Assembly (NCBI GenBank): GCA_024280035.1
Contig: JAJRQV010000011.1
Span: 1-64,000 of the forward strand
Direction: 5' to 3'
From: Campylobacterales bacterium
Lineage (GTDB): Bacteria; Campylobacterota; Campylobacteria; Campylobacterales; Sulfurimonadaceae
Length of the DNA: 64,000 nt
Part shown: positions 1 to 8,174 of the stretch, in pieces
Layout of the letters: every line of letters starts with the position of its first letter
Position numbering within the stretch: the stretch's first letter is position 1
Notes under the pieces: generated by a model
What the model was told of the DNA's origin: nothing
Database searches by the model: none
Seen by the model: the letters and a program-made list of their open reading frames with translations, nothing else
Translations under genes and position numbers: made by a program

Positions 1-76
1 AGTCTTTAGGACTAAGAGTCTTTTTCCACACACACTCCCCCCTCTTTTTGTTAAAATGTTTCAAGAAGGAAACATT

Positions 77-505
77 ATGCAGACATTTCAAAAAAGATAA
101 AAACTTTATTTCTTAACCTCAATTTTTAGTATTGTTTTCGCACTGATAGGTTTTTCATATAATGTTTGGCGTTTACAACAGAGTGAACTCAATGATACCA
201 TTCGCATGGCGTCTTTCGAAGTACTTACCGAACTTGCAGAGTTTGAACAGGTTCTGTATGGTGCTTATTATGATAAAAACAAGAGCATAGGAAACCCTAG
301 AAAAGGGTGGGTTAAAATTGGTCTTATTGTTGATTTAAGTCAACTGATTTCGAAACCAGTACAGAATAAATCTAGGCTTTTACAAGAGTCTTGGAAAGAG
401 TATTGGCAAGACATTAATACAAATGAAGAAGTGGTTACACAACTGGTAAAAGAGATTGATGGTATTCGTAAAGAGATAAAAGATGAACTTGTACGACTTG
501 AATAA
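77..505 (+). pseudogene. Small membrane-anchored protein with in-frame TAA at codon 8
   Basis: A good ribosome site (AAGGA) precedes ATG 77. The frame reads seven codons, meets TAA at 98-100, then stays open to 505. Right after the stop comes a hydrophobic segment (about codons 12-25), then a polar, charged, mostly helical tail of roughly 110 residues. Without the stop this would be a 142-residue single-pass protein. No ATG, GTG or TTG lies in frame between the stop and ATG 206, and starting at 206 would lose the membrane anchor. I do not recognise the family. Either a nonsense mutation or a base error (for example AAA read as TAA) explains it. Confidence 0.55.
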
Positions 506-571
506 AAAGTACTTTAATAACTTCCTAATTTCTTATTCGTCATAATTACTCTTTGAATTTAAGGGACTTTA

Positions 572-1774
572 ATGGAAAAATATCTACTTATAAGCGATTT
601 TACCTATATCGTTGACACACTTTTTGTCATTTTTTCAATGACACTAATTATTTTAATGGTACCTGGTTTTGCAATGCTAGAAGCAGGTTTAGTGCGTACG
701 AAGAATGTTGCTACTGTATTAACAGTCAACACAATGATTTATGCGGTGGCTTCCATGGCTTTTTTTCTTTACGGGTATGAATATGCCTTTGGTACTTGGG
801 AAAACAGTTCATTAAGTATGTATGCTGCTTTTATGTTTCAGATGGCATTTGTGGGGAAAACAGTTAATATCATGAGTGGTGGGGTGAGTGAAAGAGTTCG
901 TATTATTCCTTTAAGTATTTTTACTGTTATTATGGGCGCACTTATTTATCCTACTGTGGTTAACATTACCTGGGGAGTAAACTTCTTAGAAGGGACTGCT
1001 TTAGCACTTAGTATGTATGACTTGGCAGGTTCTACAGTGATTCACTCTACAGGGGGCTGGGCACTTCTTGCAGCAATTTTAATTATGGGATCACGTAGAG
1101 GTCGATACATGAAAGAGGGACGGGTTCGTGTTATTCCTGCTTCTAACATTCCTTTAGTGGTTTTAGGTGCTTTTCTTCTTTGGATTGGTTGGTTTGGATT
1201 TAATGGTGGCTCTGTAGGTTCAATTACAACAAAAGAGGGTGCTGACGCTGTTGCTTTAACCATTATGAATACCAATACAGCAGGGCTCGCAGGTGCTATT
1301 GTTGCAGGTTTTATTATGTATATTCGTTACCGTAAGTTTGATATTACGATGATTTTAAATGGTGCACTTGGTGGTTTAGTTGCTGTTACAGCAGGACCCG
1401 ATTTATATACTATTTATCAGCCTATCATTATTGGTGTAATTGGTGGTATTTTAGTTGTATTTGCCGTACCAATCTTTGATAAAATGAAAATTGATGACCC
1501 GGTAGGGGCACTTTCTGTTCACCTAGTTAATGGTATTTGGGGAACACTAGCTGTTGGAATCTTTGCTAGTGACCCTGAAAATGGAATCACACTCATGGGT
1601 CAAATTAAAGGTATCGTTGTTGTCGGCATTTTTGCATTTTCATCTTCTGCTATTGTACTTTATTTTATTAATTTAGTGGTAAAATTTAGAGCCAGTGATG
1701 AAGAGCAGATGAAAGGCTTAGACATCGAAGAGTGTGGGCTTGAAGCCTATCCTGAGCATCAACGTTCTATCTAA
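572..1774 (+). CDS. amt: Ammonium transporter, Amt/MEP/Rh family
   Basis: This 400-residue polytopic inner-membrane protein conducts ammonium/ammonia into the cell. About eleven hydrophobic helices are visible. Family landmarks are D150 in the DLAGSTVIH stretch, which fits the conserved recruitment aspartate, and the twin pore histidines H158 and H317 (HLVNGIWGTLAVG). The length matches compact Amt proteins and there is no obvious signal peptide. A GlnK/PII gene, a common partner, is not adjacent. ATG follows AAGGGAC at good spacing. The gene stands alone after a small broken membrane protein. Confidence 0.95.
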   Translation: MEKYLLISDFTYIVDTLFVIFSMTLIILMVPGFAMLEAGLVRTKNVATVLTVNTMIYAVASMAFFLYGYEYAFGTWENSSLSMYAAFMFQMAFVGKTVNIMSGGVSERVRIIPLSIFTVIMGALIYPTVVNITWGVNFLEGTALALSMYDLAGSTVIHSTGGWALLAAILIMGSRRGRYMKEGRVRVIPASNIPLVVLGAFLLWIGWFGFNGGSVGSITTKEGADAVALTIMNTNTAGLAGAIVAGFIMYIRYRKFDITMILNGALGGLVAVTAGPDLYTIYQPIIIGVIGGILVVFAVPIFDKMKIDDPVGALSVHLVNGIWGTLAVGIFASDPENGITLMGQIKGIVVVGIFAFSSSAIVLYFINLVVKFRASDEEQMKGLDIEECGLEAYPEHQRSI

Positions 1775-1783
1775 GTTTTACAC

Positions 1784-1837
1784 ATAGACTCCACATTATT
1801 TAGGTTATACTAGTACTAAGTAAAAAAAGGAGTCTAT
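1784..1837 (+). promoter_or_regulatory. Inverted repeat covering the ribosome site of a small ORF
   Basis: ATAGACTCC (1784-1792) is perfectly complementary to GGAGTCTAT (1829-1837), separated by 36 nt. The right arm is the Shine-Dalgarno of the small ORF starting at 1839, so in transcripts reading through from amt the site could be masked. A TATACT hexamer at 1806-1811 inside the loop could be a -10 box; a transcript from there would lack the left arm. Confidence 0.4.
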
Positions 1838-1838
1838 T

Positions 1839-2024
1839 ATGTGTATGCCTCATGCCTCGCCTAAACATGTTAGCCCTGACAAAAGGGATAAAAAAGAGCG
1901 AAAATCGCTTAAACCTTTTAATAAAGAACTTTTAAAACCTGATCCGGACTTTACAGATGAGAGAAAACATGCTTATGCTCCCAAAAAGAAAAAATCATTT
2001 TTAGATAAACTTTTTGGCAGTTAA
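1839..2024 (+). CDS. Small lysine-rich hypothetical protein
   Basis: This 61-residue, strongly basic, soluble protein has an AAGGAG ribosome site directly upstream. It is rich in Lys, Asp and Pro and ends in a basic-hydrophobic tail (KKKKSFLDKLFGS) that might contact membrane or nucleic acid. No signal peptide or membrane segment is seen. I do not recognise a family. The strong ribosome site and sensible codon use make it likely to be real. It lies alone between amt and tonB. Confidence 0.6.
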   Translation: MCMPHASPKHVSPDKRDKKERKSLKPFNKELLKPDPDFTDERKHAYAPKKKKSFLDKLFGS

Positions 2025-2062
2025 CTTGACCTGAATTAACACTTTTGTAACACTTCTTCTAT

Positions 2063-2068
2063 TATAAT
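2063..2068 (+). promoter_or_regulatory. -10 box 6 nt before tonB ATG
   Basis: TATAAT ends six bases before ATG 2075 and no Shine-Dalgarno is present, so transcription would begin at or next to the start codon. This suggests a leaderless tonB mRNA. The same spacing occurs at ispG, cmoA and nth in this window. Confidence 0.5.
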
Positions 2069-2074
2069 AAACTC

Positions 2075-2812
2075 ATGAATTCTGTGGGTTTGAAATATAA
2101 GTCATTATTAACATCACTGTTTATCCATCTTTTTATCGCACTTTTACTTACGGTTGCGTATAAACAGTACGAAGAAAGAAAACATGAAACCCGCGTGTGT
2201 GTCAATCTTCAAGCCCTTCATTATGTTGAACCTAAACCTGTCAAGCAGGTTGTACCTAAGAAAGTTTCTAAACCCGTTTCTAAACCAAAACCTCTTGTTA
2301 AGAAAAAAATTGTACGGCTTATAAAAAAGAAAACAGTACTTGTAAAAAAAGTAGATGTTGTTGAAGAGACTCTCAGTATTGAAAAAGAGATAGACCTTTT
2401 ACCAGTAGAAGTAGAAGAAGTTGTTGCTGTTAAACCTCTTGTTGTTGAGGAGATAAAACAAGAGTTAGTTAAAGCTCAAGCAAGAGTAGTTCAACCAGAA
2501 GTTCCACTTCCTATTGTAAATATTACTCCAGAAGAGGCTTATATGGATGAGAACCTTGCCATTATTAATGCCCTAATTAAACGCAATCTCTCTTATCCTA
2601 GAATTGCAAAAAAACGTGGTTTACAAGGGAAGACAATGGTACTGTTTACACTTGATAAAGAGGGTAATATTGTTGAGATTTCAGCCTCAGGAGAGGTGGC
2701 ATCTATTTTAAAAAAATCTGCTTTAAAGACTGTTCGAAAAGCTTCTGATTCTTTTCCTCATCCTTCTGAAGTTCTGACCTTGCAAATTCCGATTGTTTAT
2801 AAGCTACGTTAG
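2075..2812 (+). CDS. tonB: TonB-family energy transducer
   Basis: This 245-residue periplasm-spanning protein couples the inner-membrane proton gradient to outer-membrane receptors. It has an N-terminal signal anchor (about residues 10-27), a long Pro/Lys/Val-rich linker (50-150) typical of TonB, and a C-terminal TonB domain (about 165-245) with the SYPRIAKKRGLQGKTMVLF motif. exbB and exbD lie 4 kb downstream on the same strand, separated by manB-like, pyrC and a two-component pair. The short gaps suggest a loosely shared transcription unit, though tonB has its own -10 box. Confidence 0.9.
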   Translation: MNSVGLKYKSLLTSLFIHLFIALLLTVAYKQYEERKHETRVCVNLQALHYVEPKPVKQVVPKKVSKPVSKPKPLVKKKIVRLIKKKTVLVKKVDVVEETLSIEKEIDLLPVEVEEVVAVKPLVVEEIKQELVKAQARVVQPEVPLPIVNITPEEAYMDENLAIINALIKRNLSYPRIAKKRGLQGKTMVLFTLDKEGNIVEISASGEVASILKKSALKTVRKASDSFPHPSEVLTLQIPIVYKLR

Positions 2813-2857
2813 ATATAATTACTAAAAAACAACAGTTATAAATTACTAAGGACTCAG

Positions 2858-4234
2858 ATGTCAATTTACAGAGAATATGATATACGTGGTGTGTTTGAAA
2901 AAGAACTTAATGAAGAGACCGTTAAAAAGATTGGATATACCTTAGGTTTAAAGGTAGAGGGTGAATATGTCGTTATTGGATATGATGCACGTACACATTC
3001 ACCGAAACTTTTTGAATTGTTATGTTCAGGTTTTAAACACGCAGGAAAAAAAGTTATTAATATTCAAATGGTTCCTACCCCTGTAAATTATTTTTGTAAT
3101 TATCGAGAGATGATCTTAGAGAATGCAAAAGTGGTAACCTCTTCAGCTTCTGTAATGATTACGGGTTCGCATAACCCTCCTGAGTACAATGGTTTTAAAA
3201 TCACTATAGACAAGGCACCTTTTTTTGGTGAAGATATTTATGCCCTTGGTCGTGAGATTGAGAGCCTTGTAGAGATTATTCCTGATAATAATAGTTATGA
3301 TGAATTTGATGCTATCTCAGAATATATGGATTATATAGTAGAAGAGTTTGAGCATCTTAAAGGCATGGACTTAGATATTGTTTATGATTGTGGAAATGTG
3401 GTTGCGGGTACGGTTCTTCCTACTATTTTTGATAGACTAGAACTTCGTGCTAAAGGAATTTTTGTTAATCCTGATGGATCTTTTCCGAATCACCATCCTG
3501 ATCCTTCTGAGGAAGAAAACCTTGAAGATATTAAACTGCTTTTAAACCGTCAAGGTGACCTTGCCTTTGCTTATGATGGAGATGCAGACCGTATTGCAGT
3601 ACTGACTAAAAAACATAATATCAAAGGTGATATTATGGCACTTCTGTTTTCTAAGCAGATGGCAAAGCCAACGGTTATTGGTGAGGTTAAATGTTCTCAA
3701 GTGATGTATGACACCATACGTGAACGTGGCGGGAAAGCAATTATGTATAAAACAGGTCACTCAAACTTAAAGGTTAAGATTCGTGAAACCAATGCGGACT
3801 TAGCAGCAGAAGTCAGTGGGCATATCTTTTTTAATGACCGCTATTTTGGTTATGATGATGCAATTTATACGACTTTTAGAATGCTTGAACTTATACACAG
3901 AGGTATGGATGTTGATGCTGAGGTTGAGGCACTTCCTCCTGTGTTCTCAACAGAAGAGATTAAGATTAAAACAACAGAAAAAGAGAAGTTTAAGATTATT
4001 GATGCTTTAAAAGTAAAATTAGAAACACCTCCTGTAGATTTTCCAAATATCAAAGAAATTATTGATGTTGATGGTGTGCGTGTAATTTTTGAAAATGGTT
4101 GGGGGTTAGTACGTGCAAGTAACACAACCCCTGTTCTGGTGACACGTTTTGAGTCTGAAAGTTTAGATGATGCTAAATTGTATGAAAAAGCTTTAAACAG
4201 CTTAATTGAATCAGCAAAGGAGTTAATCTCTTAA
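2858..4234 (+). CDS. manB: Phosphomannomutase/phosphoglucomutase
   Basis: This 458-residue cytosolic enzyme of the alpha-D-phosphohexomutase family interconverts hexose 1- and 6-phosphates for sugar-nucleotide and surface polysaccharide synthesis. Signatures are the phosphoserine loop TGSHNPPEYNG (S104), the metal-binding DGDADR loop (240-245) and the phosphate-binding C-terminal RASNTTPVLVTRFE. Length and domain order are normal. An AAGGACT ribosome site precedes ATG 2858. Its stop overlaps the next start (TAATG). The symbol could equally be algC or pgm, since mannose versus glucose preference cannot be read from the sequence. Confidence 0.9.
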   Translation: MSIYREYDIRGVFEKELNEETVKKIGYTLGLKVEGEYVVIGYDARTHSPKLFELLCSGFKHAGKKVINIQMVPTPVNYFCNYREMILENAKVVTSSASVMITGSHNPPEYNGFKITIDKAPFFGEDIYALGREIESLVEIIPDNNSYDEFDAISEYMDYIVEEFEHLKGMDLDIVYDCGNVVAGTVLPTIFDRLELRAKGIFVNPDGSFPNHHPDPSEEENLEDIKLLLNRQGDLAFAYDGDADRIAVLTKKHNIKGDIMALLFSKQMAKPTVIGEVKCSQVMYDTIRERGGKAIMYKTGHSNLKVKIRETNADLAAEVSGHIFFNDRYFGYDDAIYTTFRMLELIHRGMDVDAEVEALPPVFSTEEIKIKTTEKEKFKIIDALKVKLETPPVDFPNIKEIIDVDGVRVIFENGWGLVRASNTTPVLVTRFESESLDDAKLYEKALNSLIESAKELIS

Positions 4235-4575
4235 TGATGTTTTATATTACACTTTTTCTTGGGTTTTTATATTTGAAAATTTTTCGTGTTCGTATTGGAC
4301 AGGAAAAAATTGGTGCCAAAATAGTAAGTGAAGGTCTTCTTAGTACCTTAGCCCTTGTTAGCTTATTGATTTTTGGTTTTATGACACTACCGTGGTACTT
4401 TGTTTTAGGAGCATCTCTTGCTTTTTTTATTGCTGCTGCGCTGATGGTAGTTGCCGTACAACTGGGGATATTTGTGGACGGAAAACCTGTCTTAGTGATG
4501 AGTACAATTTACAAAATCACACCATTCATTGCGATTACTGTTGTTCTTGGAACAGTAAGCACTATTTTATTATAA
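4234..4575 (+). CDS. Conserved small membrane protein
   Basis: This 113-residue protein has three to four predicted membrane helices (about 2-12, 33-52, 57-80 and 94-113) and short loops. Translation is coupled to the upstream mutase by a one-base overlap, and pyrC starts ten bases after its end, so it belongs to that operon. No enzymatic motif is visible and I do not recognise the family. Its placement says nothing clear about function. Confidence 0.75.
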   Translation: MMFYITLFLGFLYLKIFRVRIGQEKIGAKIVSEGLLSTLALVSLLIFGFMTLPWYFVLGASLAFFIAAALMVVAVQLGIFVDGKPVLVMSTIYKITPFIAITVVLGTVSTILL

Positions 4576-4585
4576 AGAGAAAATT

Positions 4586-5644
4586 ATGAAACAACACACA
4601 CTTTTAATGCCACTGGATATGCACCTTCATCTTCGTGATGGCCTTATGCTTGAAAATATTGGATCCTTATCTGCTTACTCTTTTTCAGGTGCACTTATTA
4701 TGCCTAATCTTGTGCCTCCTGTAAGTACAAAAGAGGAGTTAATTGCTTATAAAGAACGTATTAAACATGCTATTGGTGTAGAAGCTGCTGATGAAGATGA
4801 GTTTGATGATATTGGAGAGTTTTGTGATGATGGTGGTTTTGAACCTTATATGACTCTGTTTTATCAAAATTATGATGAAAACTTTTTAGCAGATGTTGCT
4901 GAAGAACTTACTGCCATTAAACTTTATCCTGCGGGGATTACAACAAATTCTGAGGGTGGGGTTAAGAACTTTGACATTGAAGAGATGCGACCTACCTTAG
5001 AAGCGATGGCGAGAATGGACATTCCCTTATGTGTGCATGGTGAAACAGATGGTTTTGTTATGGATAGAGAAGCAGAGTTTATGAATATATATGATGAACT
5101 TGCTACAAACTTTCCGGATTTAAAAATCATTATGGAACACATTACGACAAAAGCAGCGGTAGATATGTTAGACAAACATGCTAACCTTTATGCAACAATT
5201 ACGGTACATCATCTTCTTATCTCTTTGGATGATGTTGCAGGCGGAATGTTAAAACCTCACCTTTTTTGTAAACCAATTGCAAAACGTCCTGAAGATAGAG
5301 CCGTTCTTTTAAAGATAGCTCTTGAAGCCCATCCTAAGGTGATGTTTGGTTCAGATTCTGCACCTCACCCTAAAGAAGCTAAAGAGTCATGTGGTTGTGC
5401 TGCAGGTGTTTTTACAGCGCCAATTGCACTTCAACTGTTGTGTGATATCTTTGAAAAAAATGGAAAATTAGATAACTTACAATCTTTTGTTTCAGACAAT
5501 GCTCAAAGTATATATGGGATCTGCCCAGAGTTTAAAGAAGTGACTTTAGTACAAGAAGATTTTAAAGTACCTGAAACATATAAGGGTGTTGTTCCTATGT
5601 ATGCAGGTGAAACTCTGGCATGGTCGATAGAAGATGTCGACTAA
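4586..5644 (+). CDS. pyrC: Dihydroorotase
   Basis: This 352-residue class II dihydroorotase converts N-carbamoyl-L-aspartate to dihydroorotate in pyrimidine synthesis. Zinc ligands are visible as the HLH pair (H13, H15), K112 in the TAIKLYPAG context (expected to be carbamylated), the His of VHGET, the His of EHITT and the Asp of GSDSAPH. Length is typical for the family. A conventional ribosome site (AGAGAA) precedes ATG. Its last 11 bases overlap the response regulator start, which suggests translational coupling to an unrelated signalling pair. Confidence 0.95.
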   Translation: MKQHTLLMPLDMHLHLRDGLMLENIGSLSAYSFSGALIMPNLVPPVSTKEELIAYKERIKHAIGVEAADEDEFDDIGEFCDDGGFEPYMTLFYQNYDENFLADVAEELTAIKLYPAGITTNSEGGVKNFDIEEMRPTLEAMARMDIPLCVHGETDGFVMDREAEFMNIYDELATNFPDLKIIMEHITTKAAVDMLDKHANLYATITVHHLLISLDDVAGGMLKPHLFCKPIAKRPEDRAVLLKIALEAHPKVMFGSDSAPHPKEAKESCGCAAGVFTAPIALQLLCDIFEKNGKLDNLQSFVSDNAQSIYGICPEFKEVTLVQEDFKVPETYKGVVPMYAGETLAWSIEDVD

Positions 5645-6296
5645 GATTCTTCTACTAGAAGATGATCTACTTTTTGCAGAGTCGCTTGAAGACTTCTTAG
5701 AGGAAGAGGGATTTGAGGTTAAAACAGTACATAATCCACAACTCGCACTTGAACTTACTTATACCGAAAAATTTAATCTTTATCTTTTAGATATTAACTT
5801 ACCACTAATGAGTGGGATTGAGTTTTTAGATGCCTTACGTCAAAGTGGGGACTCTACACCTGCTATTTTTCTTACCTCTTATCAAGATAAAGAGGTGATG
5901 AAAGAGGGTTTTTTAAAGGGCTGTGATGATTATTTGAAAAAACCCGTTGATTTAGAAGAGTTACATCTTAGAATTTCGAGTGTCTTAAAGCGAGTACGTG
6001 GTGAAACAAAGCAGTGCAGTGGTGATATCTGTATTGATATAGAGCAGAAACGTTTGTATAAAAACAAGAAAGAGATAGAGCTTTCTATTCGTGAATTTGA
6101 TCTGATTGCACTGTTTTTACATAATAAAGGTCAAGTGGTAACAAAAGAGATGATTTTTGAGGCCTTGTGGCCTACAAATCAAGAAGGAAGTGATGGGGCT
6201 GTTCGTGTTTATATTACACGTTTAAAGAAAATATTAGGTGATGAAACCTTGAGTAATATTAGAGGTGTCGGATACAAATATGAGCCAAAATCATAA
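5634..6296 (+). CDS. OmpR-family response regulator
   Basis: This 220-residue DNA-binding regulator has an N-terminal receiver domain (about 1-115) with acidic pocket E9/D10/D11, phospho-acceptor D53 (LYLLDINLP) and the conserved TS and KKP positions. A C-terminal winged-helix domain (about 128-218) ends in RVYITRLKKILG and IRGVGYKYEPKS, as in OmpR/PhoB proteins. It overlaps pyrC and the following histidine kinase, forming a standard pair. The target genes cannot be deduced; proximity to tonB and exbBD allows a role in nutrient uptake. Confidence 0.92.
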   Translation: MSTKILLLEDDLLFAESLEDFLEEEGFEVKTVHNPQLALELTYTEKFNLYLLDINLPLMSGIEFLDALRQSGDSTPAIFLTSYQDKEVMKEGFLKGCDDYLKKPVDLEELHLRISSVLKRVRGETKQCSGDICIDIEQKRLYKNKKEIELSIREFDLIALFLHNKGQVVTKEMIFEALWPTNQEGSDGAVRVYITRLKKILGDETLSNIRGVGYKYEPKS

Positions 6297-7113
6297 GACG
6301 ATTCTTCTTTTTATTTTTATTTTAATGGCGATGATTTTTTCTAGTTTTGGTTTTTTTATGGCAGAGTATTTAAGTATTCAACTACTACTTATTTTTTCTC
6401 TTATTGTGGGTTTTGTTATTGGTGGTGCTTATGTCCGACTTTTAATTGAACCTCTTGAAAAACGCTCAAATGAGCTTGAACTCTTAAGTAGACAAACCCT
6501 TCATGAACTTAATCTTCCTGTAGCGACAATTTTAGCCAATACGCAGATGCTTTTAAAAAAAGAAGAGAATGAAAAAAATATAAAACGTCTTTCTCGAATT
6601 GAACAGGCTTCTGTCACATTAAAAACACTTTATACTGAATTAGATTATATGATTAAAAAACAGATTCATAAGGTTGAGTTAGTGGAGTGTGAATTGCAAG
6701 ATTTAATTGAACAGAGAGTTCAAACCTATAAAGAACTTTTTCCACAAATTAACTTTGAACTAACTTTAGAAAAGTATAGTGTAACAATAGATACAATAGG
6801 TTTTTTAAAAGTATTAGATAATTTGACACATAACGCTGTAAAATATTCTCGTCCTAATTCTGTTGTCTCTTTGCGTTTGAAAGATAAACAGTTTAGTATA
6901 AAAGATGAGGGTGTTGGTATGGACGAAGACTTTATTTTTAATGCCTTTGAACACTATTTTCAAGAAGATTCACAAAAAAGTGGACAGGGAATTGGTTTGG
7001 GTTTAGTTAAAGAATATTGTGACCGTAATAAAATTTCAATTTATTTAGATTCAAAAAAAGATCAGGGTACAAGAATAACCTTGGATATGAGGATGGTGAA
7101 TGCAAACAACTGA
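6280..7113 (+). CDS. Sensor histidine kinase
   Basis: This is the inner-membrane kinase partner of the preceding regulator. From ATG 6280 it has 277 residues; a GTG at 6265 in frame is less likely. Two adjacent N-terminal membrane helices enclose almost no periplasmic loop, so it probably senses within or at the membrane. The H-box is RQTLHELNLPVATI (H75 from this start), the N-box DNLTHNAVKYS, and the G-boxes DEGVGM and GQGIGLGL. The H-box has LNLP rather than the usual LRTP. It overlaps both neighbours, so regulator, kinase and exbB are translationally linked. Confidence 0.88.
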   Translation: MSQNHKTILLFIFILMAMIFSSFGFFMAEYLSIQLLLIFSLIVGFVIGGAYVRLLIEPLEKRSNELELLSRQTLHELNLPVATILANTQMLLKKEENEKNIKRLSRIEQASVTLKTLYTELDYMIKKQIHKVELVECELQDLIEQRVQTYKELFPQINFELTLEKYSVTIDTIGFLKVLDNLTHNAVKYSRPNSVVSLRLKDKQFSIKDEGVGMDEDFIFNAFEHYFQEDSQKSGQGIGLGLVKEYCDRNKISIYLDSKKDQGTRITLDMRMVNANN

Positions 7114-7555
7114 GTGGACTGCAATGGCAGAAACGGGTATTGATTATGGTGTAATGGGAAGCTTAATTTTAATGAGTGTTTTAGCTTTATGGGTATTTGT
7201 TGAGCGTTTAATGTATTACAAATCTATTGATGTTAAGGCACATGATAATAGAGAAAAACTTGAACTTGAACTTTCAGATAATGTTTCAACAGTTGCAACG
7301 ATTACAGTTAATGCTCCTTATATTGGTCTTTTAGGAACTGTTCTTGGAATTATGTTAACTTTTTACTCTTTAGGGGAGAGTGGTGCGGTGGATACGAAAC
7401 AAATTATGGGTGGTTTAGCATTAGCCCTTAAGGCAACAGCAACGGGCCTTTTAGTAGCTATTCCTTCGGGAATATTTTATAATGTTTTACTTAGTAAGAT
7501 GGAGAGAATTCTAGCCTACTGGGACATTGAACATAATAATAAGACGCAAGGGTAA
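7100..7555 (+). CDS. exbB: ExbB/TolQ/MotA proton-channel protein
   Basis: This 151-residue inner-membrane protein has three membrane helices. The conserved core APYIGLLGTVLGIMLTF and the following GGLALALKATATGLLVAIPS match ExbB/TolQ/MotA channels. With ExbD it would use proton flow to energise TonB. It is short compared with E. coli ExbB but typical of Campylobacterota ExbB. It overlaps the kinase by 14 bases and exbD follows six bases later. TonB is encoded 4.3 kb upstream on the same strand. Confidence 0.92.
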   Translation: MQTTEWTAMAETGIDYGVMGSLILMSVLALWVFVERLMYYKSIDVKAHDNREKLELELSDNVSTVATITVNAPYIGLLGTVLGIMLTFYSLGESGAVDTKQIMGGLALALKATATGLLVAIPSGIFYNVLLSKMERILAYWDIEHNNKTQG

Positions 7556-7561
7556 AGTGTA

Positions 7562-7945
7562 ATGGGTTTAAAACGAAAACCAATGGCATCAATGAATGTT
7601 ATCCCTTTCATTAATATCATGCTAGTTTTACTTGTTATGGTGTTGACTACCGCGACCTTTATTCGTCAGGGTATTATTCCTGTTGATCTTCCTGAAGCTA
7701 AGTCTTCAGATAAAAAGTCAGACAATAAAGAAGTTACTATTTATGTGACAAAAAAAGGTGAAATCTTTATTAATAAAGATTTAGTAAACCTTGAACAACT
7801 TCAAGCTAAATTAGAAAAGATTTCTAAAAAAGACACGGTTGTTTTACGCAGTGATAAAGAGTCGAAATTTCAAGATTTTGTACATGTTATGGATATCTTA
7901 AAAAAGCTTAATCATGAGTCTTTATATATCGTAACCAAAGAATAA
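7562..7945 (+). CDS. exbD: ExbD/TolR biopolymer transport protein
   Basis: This 127-residue protein has one N-terminal membrane helix (about 13-32) preceded by MNVIPFINIMLVLL, which includes the conserved region normally carrying the proton-coupling Asp. Here that site reads N (NIMLVLLV) where most ExbD proteins have D (typically DIMLVLL). A periplasmic TolR-fold domain follows. The Asn substitution is notable for the proton pathway and worth checking against relatives. The stop abuts the stop of a convergent small gene at 7946. Confidence 0.88.
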   Translation: MGLKRKPMASMNVIPFINIMLVLLVMVLTTATFIRQGIIPVDLPEAKSSDKKSDNKEVTIYVTKKGEIFINKDLVNLEQLQAKLEKISKKDTVVLRSDKESKFQDFVHVMDILKKLNHESLYIVTKE

Positions 7946-8152
7946 TCATCTCTTTGGTAAAAGCATAAGCCTTAGCTCTTTTTTCTCTTTTTTAATTTCT
8001 GTATTGTTTACTTCTTCTGAACTCAGCTTAAAGCTTTTAAGTTTAATCTCTTTATCATGCATAAAGAGTGTTTTAAAAATAAAATAAGCAAGTACCAAAG
8101 CCACTGCGCTCAAGTAGATAATAATAAATTTTTTAATAAAGGGATGTTTCAT
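7946..8152 (-). CDS. Small single-pass membrane protein
   Basis: This 68-residue protein has one N-terminal membrane helix (about 9-30, IIIYLSAVALVLAYFIFKTLF) and a short charged C-terminal tail. It is convergent with exbD with no gap. About 20 bases separate its start from the end of the CheX-like gene on the same strand, but the order (downstream of the CheX gene) makes co-transcription plausible. I do not recognise a family. Confidence 0.55.
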   Translation of the reverse strand: MKHPFIKKFIIIYLSAVALVLAYFIFKTLFMHDKEIKLKSFKLSSEEVNNTEIKKEKKELRLMLLPKR

Positions 8153-8174
8153 AGTCGAAGTATAGCGTATAGAC

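Noticed and set aside
1-40. Possible terminator at the left edge (GACTAAGAGTC followed by T5)
   Set aside because: The stem is only about four pairs and the upstream gene is outside the window, so it cannot be supported.
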